A stretch of DNA of 64,000 nt from Streptomyces werraensis. Lineage in GTDB: Bacteria; Actinomycetota; Actinomycetes; Streptomycetales; Streptomycetaceae. This document shows positions 52,849 through 62,111 of the stretch, one piece after another. The translations under genes were made by a program, and so were the position numbers. The stretch is from the NCBI GenBank assembly GCA_014656175.1, contig BNBX01000009.1:248001-312000 (forward strand). Direction: 5' to 3'. Each line of letters opens with the position of its first letter. The first letter of the stretch is position 1. The notes beneath the pieces were generated by a model that was not told the origin of the DNA, did not search any database, and was given only the letters and a program-made list of their open reading frames with translations.

Positions 52849-54471
52849 TTAGGAGCGGGGTCGCGACGGCGTGGCGGACGGGGACCCGGACGAGGCGCCG
52901 GGTGAGCTTCCGGAGGGGGACGGGGAGCTGCCCGCGCCCGGCTGGTTCTCCTCGGGCAGGTGCCTGCTGACCTCCGCCGTGGTGAGCCCGAGACCGCCCA
53001 GCTCGATCGAGTCCCAGGCCTGGAGGCGCTTGGTGTCCCGGTCGAAGTAGAGGATCGACGTCTCGATCGGGTCCGGGTACGTGCCCTCGATCGCGCGCAG
53101 GCCGCTGCCGCCGGTGGAGCCCTCGACACGCAGCCGGGTTCCGTACCGCATGACCTCGGTGTCCTCGCGGTGGATATGGCCGGAGAGGACCAGCGGCACG
53201 GTGCCGTCGACCTCGCGGGCAGCCGAGGGCTCGTGGACGACCGCCACGTCCACCGGGGTGCCGGCCCGCTTCTGGTCCCGCATCGCGGAGGCGAGCCGGG
53301 CGCCCGCCAGTTCCTGGGACTGCTCGGCGCCGGTCCTCTGGGTGCGGTCGGGGGTGAACTGCGGATCGCCGATGCCGGCGAAGCGCAGACCCGCGACGGT
53401 CCGCGCCCGGCCGTCGTCGAGGACGTGCACGTTCCTCATCCGGTCGAGGTAGCGCTGGGTGACGAGCGAGTCGTGGTTGCCGCGCACCCACACGTACGGG
53501 GCTCCCAGGTCCTCGATCGGGTCCAGGAAGCCGTTCTCGGCGGCCGTGCCGTGGTCCATCGTGTCGCCGGAGTCGACGATCACGTCCACCCGGTACTGCT
53601 CCACCAGCGAGGCGATGATCTTCCAGCTCGCGGGGTTGAGATGGATGTCGGAGACGTGCAGGACGCGGATGGTGGTCGGGTCCGGCTGGTAGACGGGGAG
53701 CGTGGACGTGGCGTCGTAGAGCTTGGTCACGTTGGTGACCAGACGGGCCAACTCCTGCTGGTAGACGTCGAACTCGGTGACGATGCTGCGCGCGTCGCCG
53801 ACCAGCGAGGGCGCGGAGGACAGCAGGCCGGAGAACTTCGGCTCCAGCACCGAGTCCGGGTTCCAGGTGGCGTACGCCGTGCCGCCGGACGCGGCCAGCA
53901 GGCCGAGGGCGAGCCCTCCGGCGGCCAGGGCGCGGCGCGGGCGGCGGTAGACGAGAAGGCCGAGCGTGGCGGCGCCGGTGACGACGGCGACGCAGGAGCG
54001 CACGGCGAGGTCCGCGGTGCCGCGGGCGATGTCCTCGGTGACCTCGTCCTGGAGCCCCGAGAGGCGCTCCGGGTGGTCGACCAGGGCCCGGGAGCGCTCG
54101 GGGTCGAGCTGGTCGACGTTGACGTCGAGGCGCACCGGGGCGATGTGGCTGTCGAGCTGCAGCGCGCCCAGGGGCGACACGTTGATCTTCGTGCCGCCGG
54201 TGAAGGACGGGCGCAGGGTCATGGTGGTGTTCATCGGGCCGACCGGCACACGGACGTTGCCGACGACGAGCAGGCCGAGCCATGCGCCGAGCAGCACCAC
54301 CGCCACCAGCCCGAGAGCGCGCACCCAGGGACGCGGCCGTGCGCCGGGAGTGAGCGCGAGGGCCGGCGCGGCCGGGGGCCGGGTGCCGGAGCGGTGGCGG
54401 CGGGTCAGGGCCTGCGGGAGCCGTGGGAAGCGGTGGATCAGGTTCATGACGGCAGTCGGGACGCGGGCCAT
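52849..54471 (-). CDS. membrane-anchored calcineurin-like phosphoesterase
   Basis: 540 residues. Membrane helices at about 50-70 and 148-185 flank an extracytoplasmic segment; the metallophosphoesterase domain follows from about 275: V-S-D-I-H-L-N-P, V-D-S-G-D-T-M-D-H-G, V-R-G-N-H-D-S and S-G-H-I-H-R, the full metal-ligand set. The last 35 residues are a Ser/Pro/Gly tail. The substrate may be a nucleotide or phospholipid, not determinable. ATG 54471 has GGGGAT upstream; ATG 54447 lacks a site. The divergent zincin gene starts 84 bp away. Confidence 0.88.
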   Translation of the reverse strand: MARVPTAVMNLIHRFPRLPQALTRRHRSGTRPPAAPALALTPGARPRPWVRALGLVAVVLLGAWLGLLVVGNVRVPVGPMNTTMTLRPSFTGGTKINVSPLGALQLDSHIAPVRLDVNVDQLDPERSRALVDHPERLSGLQDEVTEDIARGTADLAVRSCVAVVTGAATLGLLVYRRPRRALAAGGLALGLLAASGGTAYATWNPDSVLEPKFSGLLSSAPSLVGDARSIVTEFDVYQQELARLVTNVTKLYDATSTLPVYQPDPTTIRVLHVSDIHLNPASWKIIASLVEQYRVDVIVDSGDTMDHGTAAENGFLDPIEDLGAPYVWVRGNHDSLVTQRYLDRMRNVHVLDDGRARTVAGLRFAGIGDPQFTPDRTQRTGAEQSQELAGARLASAMRDQKRAGTPVDVAVVHEPSAAREVDGTVPLVLSGHIHREDTEVMRYGTRLRVEGSTGGSGLRAIEGTYPDPIETSILYFDRDTKRLQAWDSIELGGLGLTTAEVSRHLPEENQPGAGSSPSPSGSSPGASSGSPSATPSRPRS

Positions 54472-54555
54472 TGATCCCCTATGCCCGTGGGGGCGGCCGG
54501 ATATGCGGGCGTCGCCCGTCTCTCGTACGGACGGATCGTCCCCGACAATGGCTTC

Positions 54556-54906
54556 GTGCTGGAGATGACGCGCGAGGAGTTCGAGGAGCTGGTCGCCGAG
54601 GCGCTCGACCGGATCCCTCCGGAGCTGACGCGGCTCATGGACAACGTCGCGGTGTTCGTGGAGGACGAGCCGCCGGCGGACGACCCGGAGCTGCTCGGGC
54701 TCTACGAGGGGACGCCGCTGACCGAGCGGGGGGAGTGGTACGCCGGGGTGCTGCCCGACCGGATCACCGTCTACCGGGGGCCGACCCTGCGGATGTGCGA
54801 GTCCCGGGAGGACGTGGTCACGGAGACCGAGATCACGGTGGTGCACGAGATCGCGCACCACTTCGGGATCGACGACGCCCGGCTGCACGCGCTCGGCTAC
54901 GGATAG
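54556..54906 (+). CDS. small zincin-type metallopeptidase
   Basis: 116 residues of the compact zincin family (PF06262 type). The zinc motif H-E-I-A-H-H-F-G-I-D near the C-terminus is intact, and the start M-T-R-E-E-F-E-E-L-V-A-E-A-L-D is typical. GTG 54556 is chosen because GACAAT ends 6 nt upstream, fitting a leaderless transcript; the in-frame ATG 54481 would add 25 poorly conserved residues. Substrate unknown. Confidence 0.87.
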   Translation: MLEMTREEFEELVAEALDRIPPELTRLMDNVAVFVEDEPPADDPELLGLYEGTPLTERGEWYAGVLPDRITVYRGPTLRMCESREDVVTETEITVVHEIAHHFGIDDARLHALGYG

Positions 54907-54979
54907 GCCGTTCGCGTGTCCTCCTGCGGGTGAGGGGAGTTGGGGTTGTCGACCCTGTACTCCGACCGGAGGTGGCCCC

Positions 54980-55525
54980 GTGCGCCGCTTGTACGTACCC
55001 GTCCGCCTGGCCGCCACGGTCGTGGCCGTCGCCGCCGCCGCCGGATGTGTGAGCGTGGGTGACGACGGCGGAGGGAAGGCCGCGCCGTCCCACTCCGCGG
55101 GCCGCTCCGGCGGCGAGGCCCCGGACGGCGGCACCGACCGGGTGGGCGGCAAGGCCGGCCACGGAGCGGCCGGGGCCGGCGGCGGGCGCGACGAGGAGGG
55201 CGGCAAGGGCAAGGACGGGAAGGGCGGGAAGAAGAAGCGGAAGGGCGAGCGCCCTTCTCCGTCCGGCGACCGGCCGTCCGCCGAGGAGAGCCGCCCCGCG
55301 TCCGACGGCGGCGGCCCGGACGCGCCCGCGCGTCCGACCCCCGACGACCGCCCCGGCCCGCCCGAGCCCAGCCGGACCCCGGACCCGCAGCCCTCGGACC
55401 CGCCGCAGGACCCGGGGCCGACGTCCGAGCCGACCCAGGCCGAGCCGTCCTCGTCCGCCCACCAGCCGCCCGACACCCAGCTCGCGCAGCGGGAGCCCGC
55501 GCCGCGGGCGGGGGCGCCGGCCTGA
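54980..55525 (+). CDS. secreted low-complexity lipoprotein
   Basis: 181 residues. Signal peptide with Val/Ala-rich core and a lipobox A-A-A-G-C at about 19-23; the remainder is Gly/Asp/Lys-rich then Pro/Ser/Glu-rich, probably a disordered surface protein. GTG 54980 follows GGAGG at 54968. It has no fold or catalytic motif. Possibly species-variable; function unknown. Confidence 0.65.
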   Translation: MRRLYVPVRLAATVVAVAAAAGCVSVGDDGGGKAAPSHSAGRSGGEAPDGGTDRVGGKAGHGAAGAGGGRDEEGGKGKDGKGGKKKRKGERPSPSGDRPSAEESRPASDGGGPDAPARPTPDDRPGPPEPSRTPDPQPSDPPQDPGPTSEPTQAEPSSSAHQPPDTQLAQREPAPRAGAPA

Positions 55526-55763
55526 CGGTCACCACGGCCCCGTCGTACGCTTCTCACCTGCTGATTTGCATCCGAGGGGCCGGGGTGCGTATGGTGGCAG
55601 ATCGTTTGATCCTATTTGCCCGGCGCCACAACAGAGCGCGCCGTGTGGCGCGTACTCTCTCCCTTGCCGTGGTGGACCGCATTGAGGCGGTCGTAATTGC
55701 GAACTGCGAATCACGGAGTTGACGGGCGCGTGCCGAAGAGACTCCGGAAGGTTTCGCATTCGT

Positions 55764-57962
55764 ATGCCCATCGCCAGTACTGATCACGTCGTCGTGCCCG
55801 AGAACACCGAGGACACCGACACCACTGCCGCCACCGAGGCGGCGACCCCCGAGATCACCTTCGCCTCCCTCGGCCTGCCCGAGGGCGTCGTGCGCAAGCT
55901 CGCGCAGAACGGCGTGACCACCCCCTTCCCGATCCAGGCCGCGACCATCCCGGACGCCCTGGCCGGCAAGGACATCCTCGGCCGCGGCCGCACCGGCTCC
56001 GGCAAGACCCTCTCCTTCGGTCTGCCGACCCTGGCGCAGCTCGCCGGCGGCCGCACCGAGAAGCACAAGCCGCGCGCCGTCATCCTGACGCCGACCCGCG
56101 AGCTGGCCATGCAGGTGGCCGATGCCCTCCAGCCCTACGGCGACGTCCTCGGCCTCAAGATGAAGGTCGTCTGCGGCGGCACCTCCATGGGCAACCAGAT
56201 CTACGCCCTCGAGCGCGGCGTCGACGTCCTCGTCGCCACCCCGGGCCGGCTGCGCGACATCATCAACCGCGGCGCCTGCTCGCTGGAGAACGTGGAGATC
56301 GCGGTCCTCGACGAGGCCGACCAGATGTCCGACCTCGGCTTCATGCCCGAGGTCACGGAGCTGCTCGACCAGGTCCCCGCGGGCGGTCAGCGCATGCTCT
56401 TCTCCGCCACCATGGAGAACGAGATCAAGACCCTCGTCGACCGCTACCTCGACTCCCCGGTGTCGCACGAGGTGGACGCGGCGCAGGGCGCGGTGACGAC
56501 CATGTCGCACCACATCCTCGTCGTGAAGCCCAAGGACAAGGCGCCGGTCACCGCGGCCATCGCCTCCCGCAAGGGCCGCACCATCATCTTCGTCCGTACC
56601 CAGCTCGGCGCCGACCGCGTCGCCGAGCAGCTGCGCGACTCCGGTGTGAAGGCCGAGGCGCTGCACGGCGGCATGACCCAGGGCGCCCGCACCCGCACCC
56701 TCGCCGACTTCAAGGACGGCTACGTCAACGTCCTGGTCGCCACCGACGTCGCCGCCCGCGGCATCCACGTCGACGGCATCGACCTGGTGCTGAACGTCGA
56801 CCCGGCCGGCGACCACAAGGACTACCTGCACCGCGCCGGCCGCACCGCGCGTGCCGGCCGCACCGGCACGGTCGTCTCCCTGTCGCTGCCGCACCAGCGG
56901 CGCCAGATCTTCCGCCTGATGGAGGACGCGGGCGTCGACGCCACGCGCCACATCATCCAGGGCGGCGCGGCCTTCGACCCGGAGGTCGCCGAGATCACCG
57001 GCGCCCGCTCGATGACCGAGGTGCAGGCCGAGTCCGCCGGCAACGCCGCGCAGCAGGCCGAGCGCGAGGTCGCCCAGCTCACCAAGGAGCTGGAGCGCGC
57101 CCAGCGCCGCGCCACCGAGCTGCGCGAGGAGGCCGACCGGCTGCTGGCCCGTGCCGCGCGTGAGCGGGGCGAGGACCCGCAGGCCGTGATCGCCGAGGCG
57201 GCCGCCGTGGTGGCCGAGGCCGAGGTGACGCTGCCGGAGCAGCCGACCGCGCAGGACGTCGAGCGGACCGAGCGCGTCGAGCGCCCGGCGGCCTCGGCGC
57301 CGTACGAGCGGCGTGAGCGGCGTGAGCGGCGGGACGACCGGGACGACCGGGACGACCGGGGCGGCTTCCGCCGTGACGACCGGGGCGGCGACCGTGGTGA
57401 CCGTGGCGGCTTCCGCCGTGACGACCGTGGCGACCGCGGTGGTCGGTCCTTCGAGCGTCGTGACGACCGGGGCGGCTTCCGCCGTGACGACCGTGGCGAC
57501 CGTGGCGGCTTCCGTCGCGACGACCGCCGTGACGACCGCGGCGACCGCGGTGGTCGGTCCTTCGAGCGTCGTGACGACCGAGGTGACCGTGGCAACTTCC
57601 GCCGTGACGACCGCGGTGACCGTGGCGGCTTCCGCCGTGACGACCGCGGTGACCGGGGTGGGTTCCGCCGTGACGACCGCGGTGACCGAGGTGGTCGGTC
57701 CTTCGAGCGCCGTGACGACCGCGGCGACCGCGGTGGTCGGTCCTTCGAGCGCCGTGACGGCGGCGACCGCGGCGGCTTCCGCCGTGACGACCGTCCCGGC
57801 CACCGGGGCAGCGACCGCCCGTTCAACCGCGACCGTCAGGGCGACCGCCCGGGCTTCCGCTCCGGCGGCCACGACCGCCCGTACGGCCGTCGTGACGACC
57901 ACCGCGGCGGCGGCTCGTTCCAGCGCCGCGAGGACAAGCCGCGCTGGAAGCGCAACGGCTGA
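55764..57962 (+). CDS. DEAD-box RNA helicase with long RGG/RDDRG repeat tail
   Basis: 732 residues. The helicase core (about 30-400) has the Q motif F-P-I-Q, motif I R-T-G-S-G-K-T (76-82), motif II V-L-D-E-A-D-Q-M and motif VI H-R-A-G-R-T-A-R-A-G-R. A coiled-coil stretch (about 430-470) precedes a C-terminal tail of some 210 residues made of tandem R-D-D-R-G-D-R-G-G-F-R-R-type repeats, typical of cold-shock helicases that remodel rRNA and can phase-separate. ATG 55764 starts M-P-I-A-S-T-D-H-V. The 238 bp upstream hold no gene and may include a cold-responsive leader. Confidence 0.95.
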   Translation: MPIASTDHVVVPENTEDTDTTAATEAATPEITFASLGLPEGVVRKLAQNGVTTPFPIQAATIPDALAGKDILGRGRTGSGKTLSFGLPTLAQLAGGRTEKHKPRAVILTPTRELAMQVADALQPYGDVLGLKMKVVCGGTSMGNQIYALERGVDVLVATPGRLRDIINRGACSLENVEIAVLDEADQMSDLGFMPEVTELLDQVPAGGQRMLFSATMENEIKTLVDRYLDSPVSHEVDAAQGAVTTMSHHILVVKPKDKAPVTAAIASRKGRTIIFVRTQLGADRVAEQLRDSGVKAEALHGGMTQGARTRTLADFKDGYVNVLVATDVAARGIHVDGIDLVLNVDPAGDHKDYLHRAGRTARAGRTGTVVSLSLPHQRRQIFRLMEDAGVDATRHIIQGGAAFDPEVAEITGARSMTEVQAESAGNAAQQAEREVAQLTKELERAQRRATELREEADRLLARAARERGEDPQAVIAEAAAVVAEAEVTLPEQPTAQDVERTERVERPAASAPYERRERRERRDDRDDRDDRGGFRRDDRGGDRGDRGGFRRDDRGDRGGRSFERRDDRGGFRRDDRGDRGGFRRDDRRDDRGDRGGRSFERRDDRGDRGNFRRDDRGDRGGFRRDDRGDRGGFRRDDRGDRGGRSFERRDDRGDRGGRSFERRDGGDRGGFRRDDRPGHRGSDRPFNRDRQGDRPGFRSGGHDRPYGRRDDHRGGGSFQRREDKPRWKRNG
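57313..57800 (+). repeat. in-frame tandem repeats encoding RDDRG/RGG units
   Basis: Variants of CGTGACGACCGCGGTGACCG and GGTGGTCGGTCCTTCGAGCG recur many times within the helicase gene. Units encode R-D-D-R-G-D-R-G-G-F-R and G-G-R-S-F-E-R. Near-identical nucleotide copies suggest recent expansion by slippage or unequal exchange. Confidence 0.9.
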
Positions 57963-58116
57963 CACCGCCTCACCGAAGTGACCGCCGAGGGCCCGCGCGA
58001 CACGCGTCGCGCGGGCCCTCGCGCATGTGTGCCCCCTCCGGCCGCCACGCGCCTGCCCGATACCCGATCGGCTCTCCGGCCACGTCCGGCTATGCTCGGG
58101 GAGGCAACATCGCCAG

Positions 58117-58189
58117 GGGCCCTTAGCTCAATTGGCAGAGCAGTGGACTTTTAATCCATTGGTTGTGGGTTCGAGTCCCACAGGGCCTA
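58117..58189 (+). tRNA. tRNA-Lys (TTT)
   Basis: 73-nt cloverleaf; acceptor GGGCCCT pairs with AGGGCCT (one G-U), anticodon loop C-T-T-T-T-A-A between TGGA and TCCA gives TTT, T loop GTTCGAGT. CCA is not encoded. Confidence 0.96.
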
Positions 58190-58286
58190 CCTCCCGCGGG
58201 AGGGGGAGCCACCCCCGACGCGCGCAGCGGCGCTCGCACCGGCCAGGCCGGCACGAGCGCCGTTCGCGTTCTCCGGAAGGGGCGGG

Positions 58287-58580
58287 TCAGCGGGGTGACG
58301 GGCGCCGGGCGTCGTCCTCGTCCGGGCGCCGGTAGGGGTCGAGGAGCTGCACGCCGATGCCGCTGGCCACCAGGCCGGCCGCGATCAGCAGCCCGTCGGG
58401 GACGACGATGCCCGCGACCAGCATCCCCAACCCCACGCTCAGCACCCACCAGGCACCGGTCCGCCGGTACTCGCGCGGCCGGGTCGGGCGGCCGGTGGCG
58501 AGGGAGCGGGCGAAACGGGGGTCCTCGTGCTCGAGTCGGGCCGCGAGATCGACCAGGCGGTCGTCGTCGGACTGGGGCAC
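58287..58580 (-). CDS. DUF3040 membrane protein
   Basis: 97 residues. N-terminal L-A-A-R-L-E-H-E-D-P-R-F-A-R-S-L is the DUF3040 signature; two membrane helices at about 44-60 and 63-80; a short charged tail. GTG 58580 has AGGAGG 5 nt upstream. The family is actinobacterial and of unknown function. It is divergent from the two-component system that follows. Confidence 0.88.
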   Translation of the reverse strand: MPQSDDDRLVDLAARLEHEDPRFARSLATGRPTRPREYRRTGAWWVLSVGLGMLVAGIVVPDGLLIAAGLVASGIGVQLLDPYRRPDEDDARRPSPR

Positions 58581-58940
58581 GGCTCCTCCTTCCCAGGGGG
58601 TGGCCGCCCGGTCACACCGTCGACGGCCGTCGCTCCGGGCACCGGGACGTGCGCGAACCGCCGGCGTGCCGCCAACCAGGGCCGGACACCCAGGAGTTTG
58701 CCCGTGTGCCGAGGTCGTCACCCGCCCGGTACGGTGCCTCCAGCCTCGCCCGGGGCGCACGGCCGGGGCCATCCGTCGCGCCCCCCAGCTCGCTGGGGGA
58801 GCGGTACGCACGGGACCGTGGGCCGGGGTCCGCCCACGCCGGGAAAATGGGGACTGTCACCGATGGCGCGGCCCCGGTCAGGGGCGGAGGCTGGACGGTG
58901 ACGGCCCGCGCCGCGCCCCCGGCCGCGGGCCGTCGGGACC
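58581..58940. other. intergenic region upstream of second two-component system
   Basis: 360 bp with no supported gene; frames here are low-complexity Arg/Pro/Gly. A small stem CCCCAGC/GCTGGGG near 58784 is visible. It should contain the divergent promoters for DUF3040 and the kinase, but no convincing hexamers were seen. Confidence 0.45.
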
Positions 58941-60020
58941 ATGAGCGGACCGACGGCGAGGAGGCGGCACCGGGTGCCTCTGTTCTGGCGCATCTTCCTG
59001 CTGAACGCCGTCGTGCTGATCGTCGCCACCGCCCTGCTCCTCGGACCCGTCACCGTGTCGACGCCGGTGCTGCTCACCGAGGCCGCCGTGCTCACCGTGG
59101 GACTGGCCGCCATGCTCGTCGCCAACGCCCTGCTGCTGCGCGTCGGACTCGCCCCGCTGCAGCGCCTCACCCGCGCCATGAACACCACCGACCTGCTCCG
59201 CCCGGGTCACCGGACCGCGGTCGGCGGGCGCGGCGAGATCGCCGAGCTGATCACCACGTACAACACGATGCTGGACCGGCTGGAGGACGAGCGGGCCACC
59301 AGCAGTGCGCGGGCCCTGTCCGCGCAGGAGGCGGAGCGCCGCCGTATCGCCCGCGAGCTGCACGACGAGGTGGGCCAGTCGCTGACCGCCGTGCTGCTGC
59401 AGCTCAAGCGGGCCGCCGACCACGCACCGGCGGAGCTCGGCGACGAGCTGCGCCAGGTGCAGGAGACCACCCGCGCCTCGCTGGAGGAGATCCGGCGGAT
59501 CGCACGCCGGCTGCGTCCCGGTGTGCTGGACGAGCTGGGCCTGACCAGTGCTCTCAAGGCGCTCGCCACCGAGTTCGGCGGGCCCGGGCTGACCGTCCAG
59601 CACTGCCTCGGCCCCGACCTGCCCGAGCTGGACCGCGAGTCGGAGCTGGTGCTCTACCGGGTCGCCCAGGAGGGCCTCACCAACATCGCGCGGCACGCGG
59701 GGGCGCGCCGCGCCGAGCTGGCCCTGCGCCGCACGCCCGGCGGGGTCGAGCTGCGGGTCCGCGACGACGGCCGCGGCATCGGCGGCGCCGACGAGGGCGC
59801 CGGCATCCGCGGCATGCGGGAGCGGGCGCTGCTGGTGGGGGCCGAGCTGACCGTGGAGCCCCGCGCGGGCGGCGGCACCGAGCTGCGGCTCGCCGTGCCC
59901 GTCCCCGCGCGTTTCCCCGCGCACGTCCTCGTCCCCGTGCGGCCCGTACGGAAGTCCGTCCCCTCGACCACCCCGGCCGTCGTGCGCCGCTCCGCGCCGG
60001 CGCACGCGCCGCCCCCGTGA
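58941..60020 (+). CDS. NarX-type sensor histidine kinase with HAMP
   Basis: 359 residues. Two membrane helices (about 14-35 and 45-68), a HAMP-like linker (P-L-Q-R-L-T-R-A-M), then the HisKA_3 box R-I-A-R-E-L-H-D-E-V-G-Q with His141 and a HATPase domain (D-D-G-R-G-I-G-G, G-I-R-G-M-R-E-R). The extracytoplasmic loop is very short, so the signal is probably in the membrane. A Pro/Val-rich tail ends the protein. Its regulator follows after 30 bp. Confidence 0.94.
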   Translation: MSGPTARRRHRVPLFWRIFLLNAVVLIVATALLLGPVTVSTPVLLTEAAVLTVGLAAMLVANALLLRVGLAPLQRLTRAMNTTDLLRPGHRTAVGGRGEIAELITTYNTMLDRLEDERATSSARALSAQEAERRRIARELHDEVGQSLTAVLLQLKRAADHAPAELGDELRQVQETTRASLEEIRRIARRLRPGVLDELGLTSALKALATEFGGPGLTVQHCLGPDLPELDRESELVLYRVAQEGLTNIARHAGARRAELALRRTPGGVELRVRDDGRGIGGADEGAGIRGMRERALLVGAELTVEPRAGGGTELRLAVPVPARFPAHVLVPVRPVRKSVPSTTPAVVRRSAPAHAPPP

Positions 60021-60050
60021 CCGACGTCCCCCGACCGGAAACGCTGAACC

Positions 60051-60710
60051 ATGACAGACGCCTCCCGCACCCGCATCCTCCTCGCCGACGACCACGCGCT
60101 GGTCCGCCGGGGGGTCCGTCTCATCCTGGACGGCGAACCGGACCTGACCGTGGTCGCGGAGGCCGCCGACGGCGCGGAAGCCCTCGAACTGGCCCGGGAG
60201 CACCGCCCCGACCTGGCCATCCTCGACATCGCCATGCCGCGCCTGACCGGTCTGCAGGCGGCCCGTGAGCTCTCCCGCACGCTGCCGGAGACCCGGATCC
60301 TGGTGCTGACCATGTACGACAACGAGCAGTTCTTCTTCGAGGCGCTGGCCGCCGGGGCCTCCGGCTACGTCCTCAAGTCGGTCGCCGACCAGGACCTCGT
60401 GCAGGCCTGCCACGCCACCATGCGGGGCGAGCCCTTCCTCTACCCGGGGGCGGTCAACGCCCTCATCCACAACTACCTCGACCTCGCGCGCGAGGGGCGG
60501 ACCCTGCCGGCGAAGGCCATCACCGACCGCGAGGAGCAGATCCTCAAGCTCGTCGCCGAGGGCCACACCTCGCAGCAGATCGCGGACATGCTGGTGATCA
60601 GCCCCAAGACGGTGGAGCGGCACCGTGCCAATCTGCTCGCCAAGCTGGGCCTGAAGGACCGCCTGGAGCTCACCCGGTACGCCATCCGGGTCGGTCTGAT
60701 CGAGCCCTGA
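60051..60710 (+). CDS. NarL/LuxR-type response regulator
   Basis: 219 residues. Receiver with D13-D14 and phospho-acceptor Asp59 (L-A-I-L-D-I-A-M-P), Lys in L-K-S-V, then a LuxR HTH (I-T-D-R-E-E-Q-I-L-K-L-V-A-E-G-H-T, S-P-K-T-V-E-R-H-R-A-N-L-L-A-K-L). Cognate of the kinase just upstream. Targets unknown. Confidence 0.96.
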   Translation: MTDASRTRILLADDHALVRRGVRLILDGEPDLTVVAEAADGAEALELAREHRPDLAILDIAMPRLTGLQAARELSRTLPETRILVLTMYDNEQFFFEALAAGASGYVLKSVADQDLVQACHATMRGEPFLYPGAVNALIHNYLDLAREGRTLPAKAITDREEQILKLVAEGHTSQQIADMLVISPKTVERHRANLLAKLGLKDRLELTRYAIRVGLIEP

Positions 60711-60796
60711 CCTCCGCCCCCGGCCGCACGGGTTGCCAGACTGGAGCCGGACCGCGCAGCGGTCCCGCCGCCGCCCGCACCCGGGAGAGCCCGCCG

Positions 60797-61930
60797 ATGC
60801 CGTACCCGTACGTCCTGCTGTCCGCCGCCGTCTCCCTCGACGGCTACCTGGACGACACCGGCCCGGAGCGGCTGCTGCTGTCGAGCCCGGCCGACTTCGA
60901 CCGGGTCGACGAGGTACGGGCGTCCGTGGACGCCATCCTGGTCGGCGCCGGCACGATCCGCGCCGACAACCCCCGGCTGCTGGTCAACTCGCCCGAGCGC
61001 CGCGCCGGCCGGGTCGCCGACGGCCTGCCGGAGTACCCGCTGAAGGTCACGGTGAGCGGCTCCGGCGACCTGGACCCGGCGGCCCGCTTCTGGCACACCG
61101 GCGGTGAGAAGGTCCTGTACACCACCGACAAGGGCGCCGAACGGGCCCGCGCCCTGGGCATCGCCGCGGACGTCGTGCCGCTCGGCGACGCCCTGGACTG
61201 GCGGCGGCTGCTGGAGCACCTGCACGACGTGCGCGGGGTGCGGCGGCTGATGGTGGAGGGCGGCGGGCGGATCCACACCCAGCTGACGACCCAGGGCCTC
61301 GCCGACGAGCTCCAGCTCGTCCTCGCCCCGCTGTTCGTCGGCGACCCGGACGCCCCACGCCTGTTCGGCCCCGGCTCCTACCAGGGCGGGCGGCTGCGCC
61401 TGGTCGAGACCCGGCCCCTCGGCGACGTCGTCCTGATGCGCTACGAGCCCACCGCGCCCGGCACCGGAGCGCTGCCGTCCGCCGCCGACCGCCACTGGCT
61501 CGCCCTCGCCTGCGACCTGGCCGCGCAGTGCCCGCCCTCCGGGACCGCGTTCAGCGTCGGCGCGGTCGTGGTCGCCGCCGACGGCACCGAGCTGGCGCGG
61601 GGCCATTCCCGGGAGGGCGACGACCCGGTGGTGCACGCGGAGGAGGCCGCGCTCGCCAAGGCCGACCCCACCGACCCGCGGCTGGCCGGCGCCACCGTCT
61701 ACTCCAGCCTGGAACCGTGCGCCCGCCGCGCGTCCCGGCCGGCGCCCTGCGCACGGCTGATCCTGGACGCGGGGGTGCGCAGGGTGGTCACGGCCTGGCG
61801 GGAGCCGGACACCTTCGTGACGGACGCCGACGGCAGCGCCGTACTGACGGACGGGGGCGCCACGGTGCTGGTGCTGCCGGACTTCGAGCAGCGCGCGAAG
61901 GCGCCGAACGCGCACCTGCTGGGCGGCTGA
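60797..61930 (+). CDS. RibD-like protein with reductase and deaminase domains in reversed order
   Basis: 377 residues. Residues 1-220 form the RibD_C/DHFR-like reductase (A-A-V-S-L-D-G-Y, G-A-G-T-I-R-A-D-N-P-R-L, M-V-E-G-G-G). Residues 228-370 form the zinc cytidine-deaminase-like domain: H280-A-E282 and the cysteines C308 and C318 (L-E-P-C then P-A-P-C). In ordinary RibD the deaminase comes first. Both active-site sets look intact, so it may perform the same two riboflavin steps (deamination and reduction of the pyrimidine) or a related step on another pyrimidine. It lies alone, without ribBEH. Confidence 0.88.
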   Translation: MPYPYVLLSAAVSLDGYLDDTGPERLLLSSPADFDRVDEVRASVDAILVGAGTIRADNPRLLVNSPERRAGRVADGLPEYPLKVTVSGSGDLDPAARFWHTGGEKVLYTTDKGAERARALGIAADVVPLGDALDWRRLLEHLHDVRGVRRLMVEGGGRIHTQLTTQGLADELQLVLAPLFVGDPDAPRLFGPGSYQGGRLRLVETRPLGDVVLMRYEPTAPGTGALPSAADRHWLALACDLAAQCPPSGTAFSVGAVVVAADGTELARGHSREGDDPVVHAEEAALAKADPTDPRLAGATVYSSLEPCARRASRPAPCARLILDAGVRRVVTAWREPDTFVTDADGSAVLTDGGATVLVLPDFEQRAKAPNAHLLGG

Positions 61931-61994
61931 TCGCGCCCGCGGGGGAAGTGGTGTGCATCGGGCCCCGTGGATGCCGTACACTGGTGTTTACCGA

Positions 61995-62068
61995 CGCGGG
62001 GTGGAGCAGCTCGGTAGCTCGCTGGGCTCATAACCCAGAGGTCGCAGGTTCAAATCCTGTCCCCGCTA
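61995..62068 (+). tRNA. initiator tRNA-fMet (CAT)
   Basis: 74-nt cloverleaf with anticodon loop C-T-C-A-T-A-A. Three consecutive G-C pairs (GGG/CCC) next to the anticodon loop and an unpaired first acceptor position (C1) mark it as the initiator. T loop GTTCAAAT. A terminator hairpin follows. Confidence 0.96.
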
Positions 62069-62075
62069 CTGAAGG

Positions 62076-62111
62076 CCGAGGGCCGGAATCCGAAAGGGTT
62101 CCGGCCCTCGG
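62076..62111 (+). terminator. terminator of tRNA-fMet
   Basis: CCGAGGGCCGGAA (62076-62088) pairs with TTCCGGCCCTCGG (62099-62111), followed by TGTTTCT. Confidence 0.88.

Noticed and set aside
57313..57800. CRISPR-like regular repeats
   Set aside because: The repeats are in frame within the helicase coding sequence, contiguous and without unique spacers.
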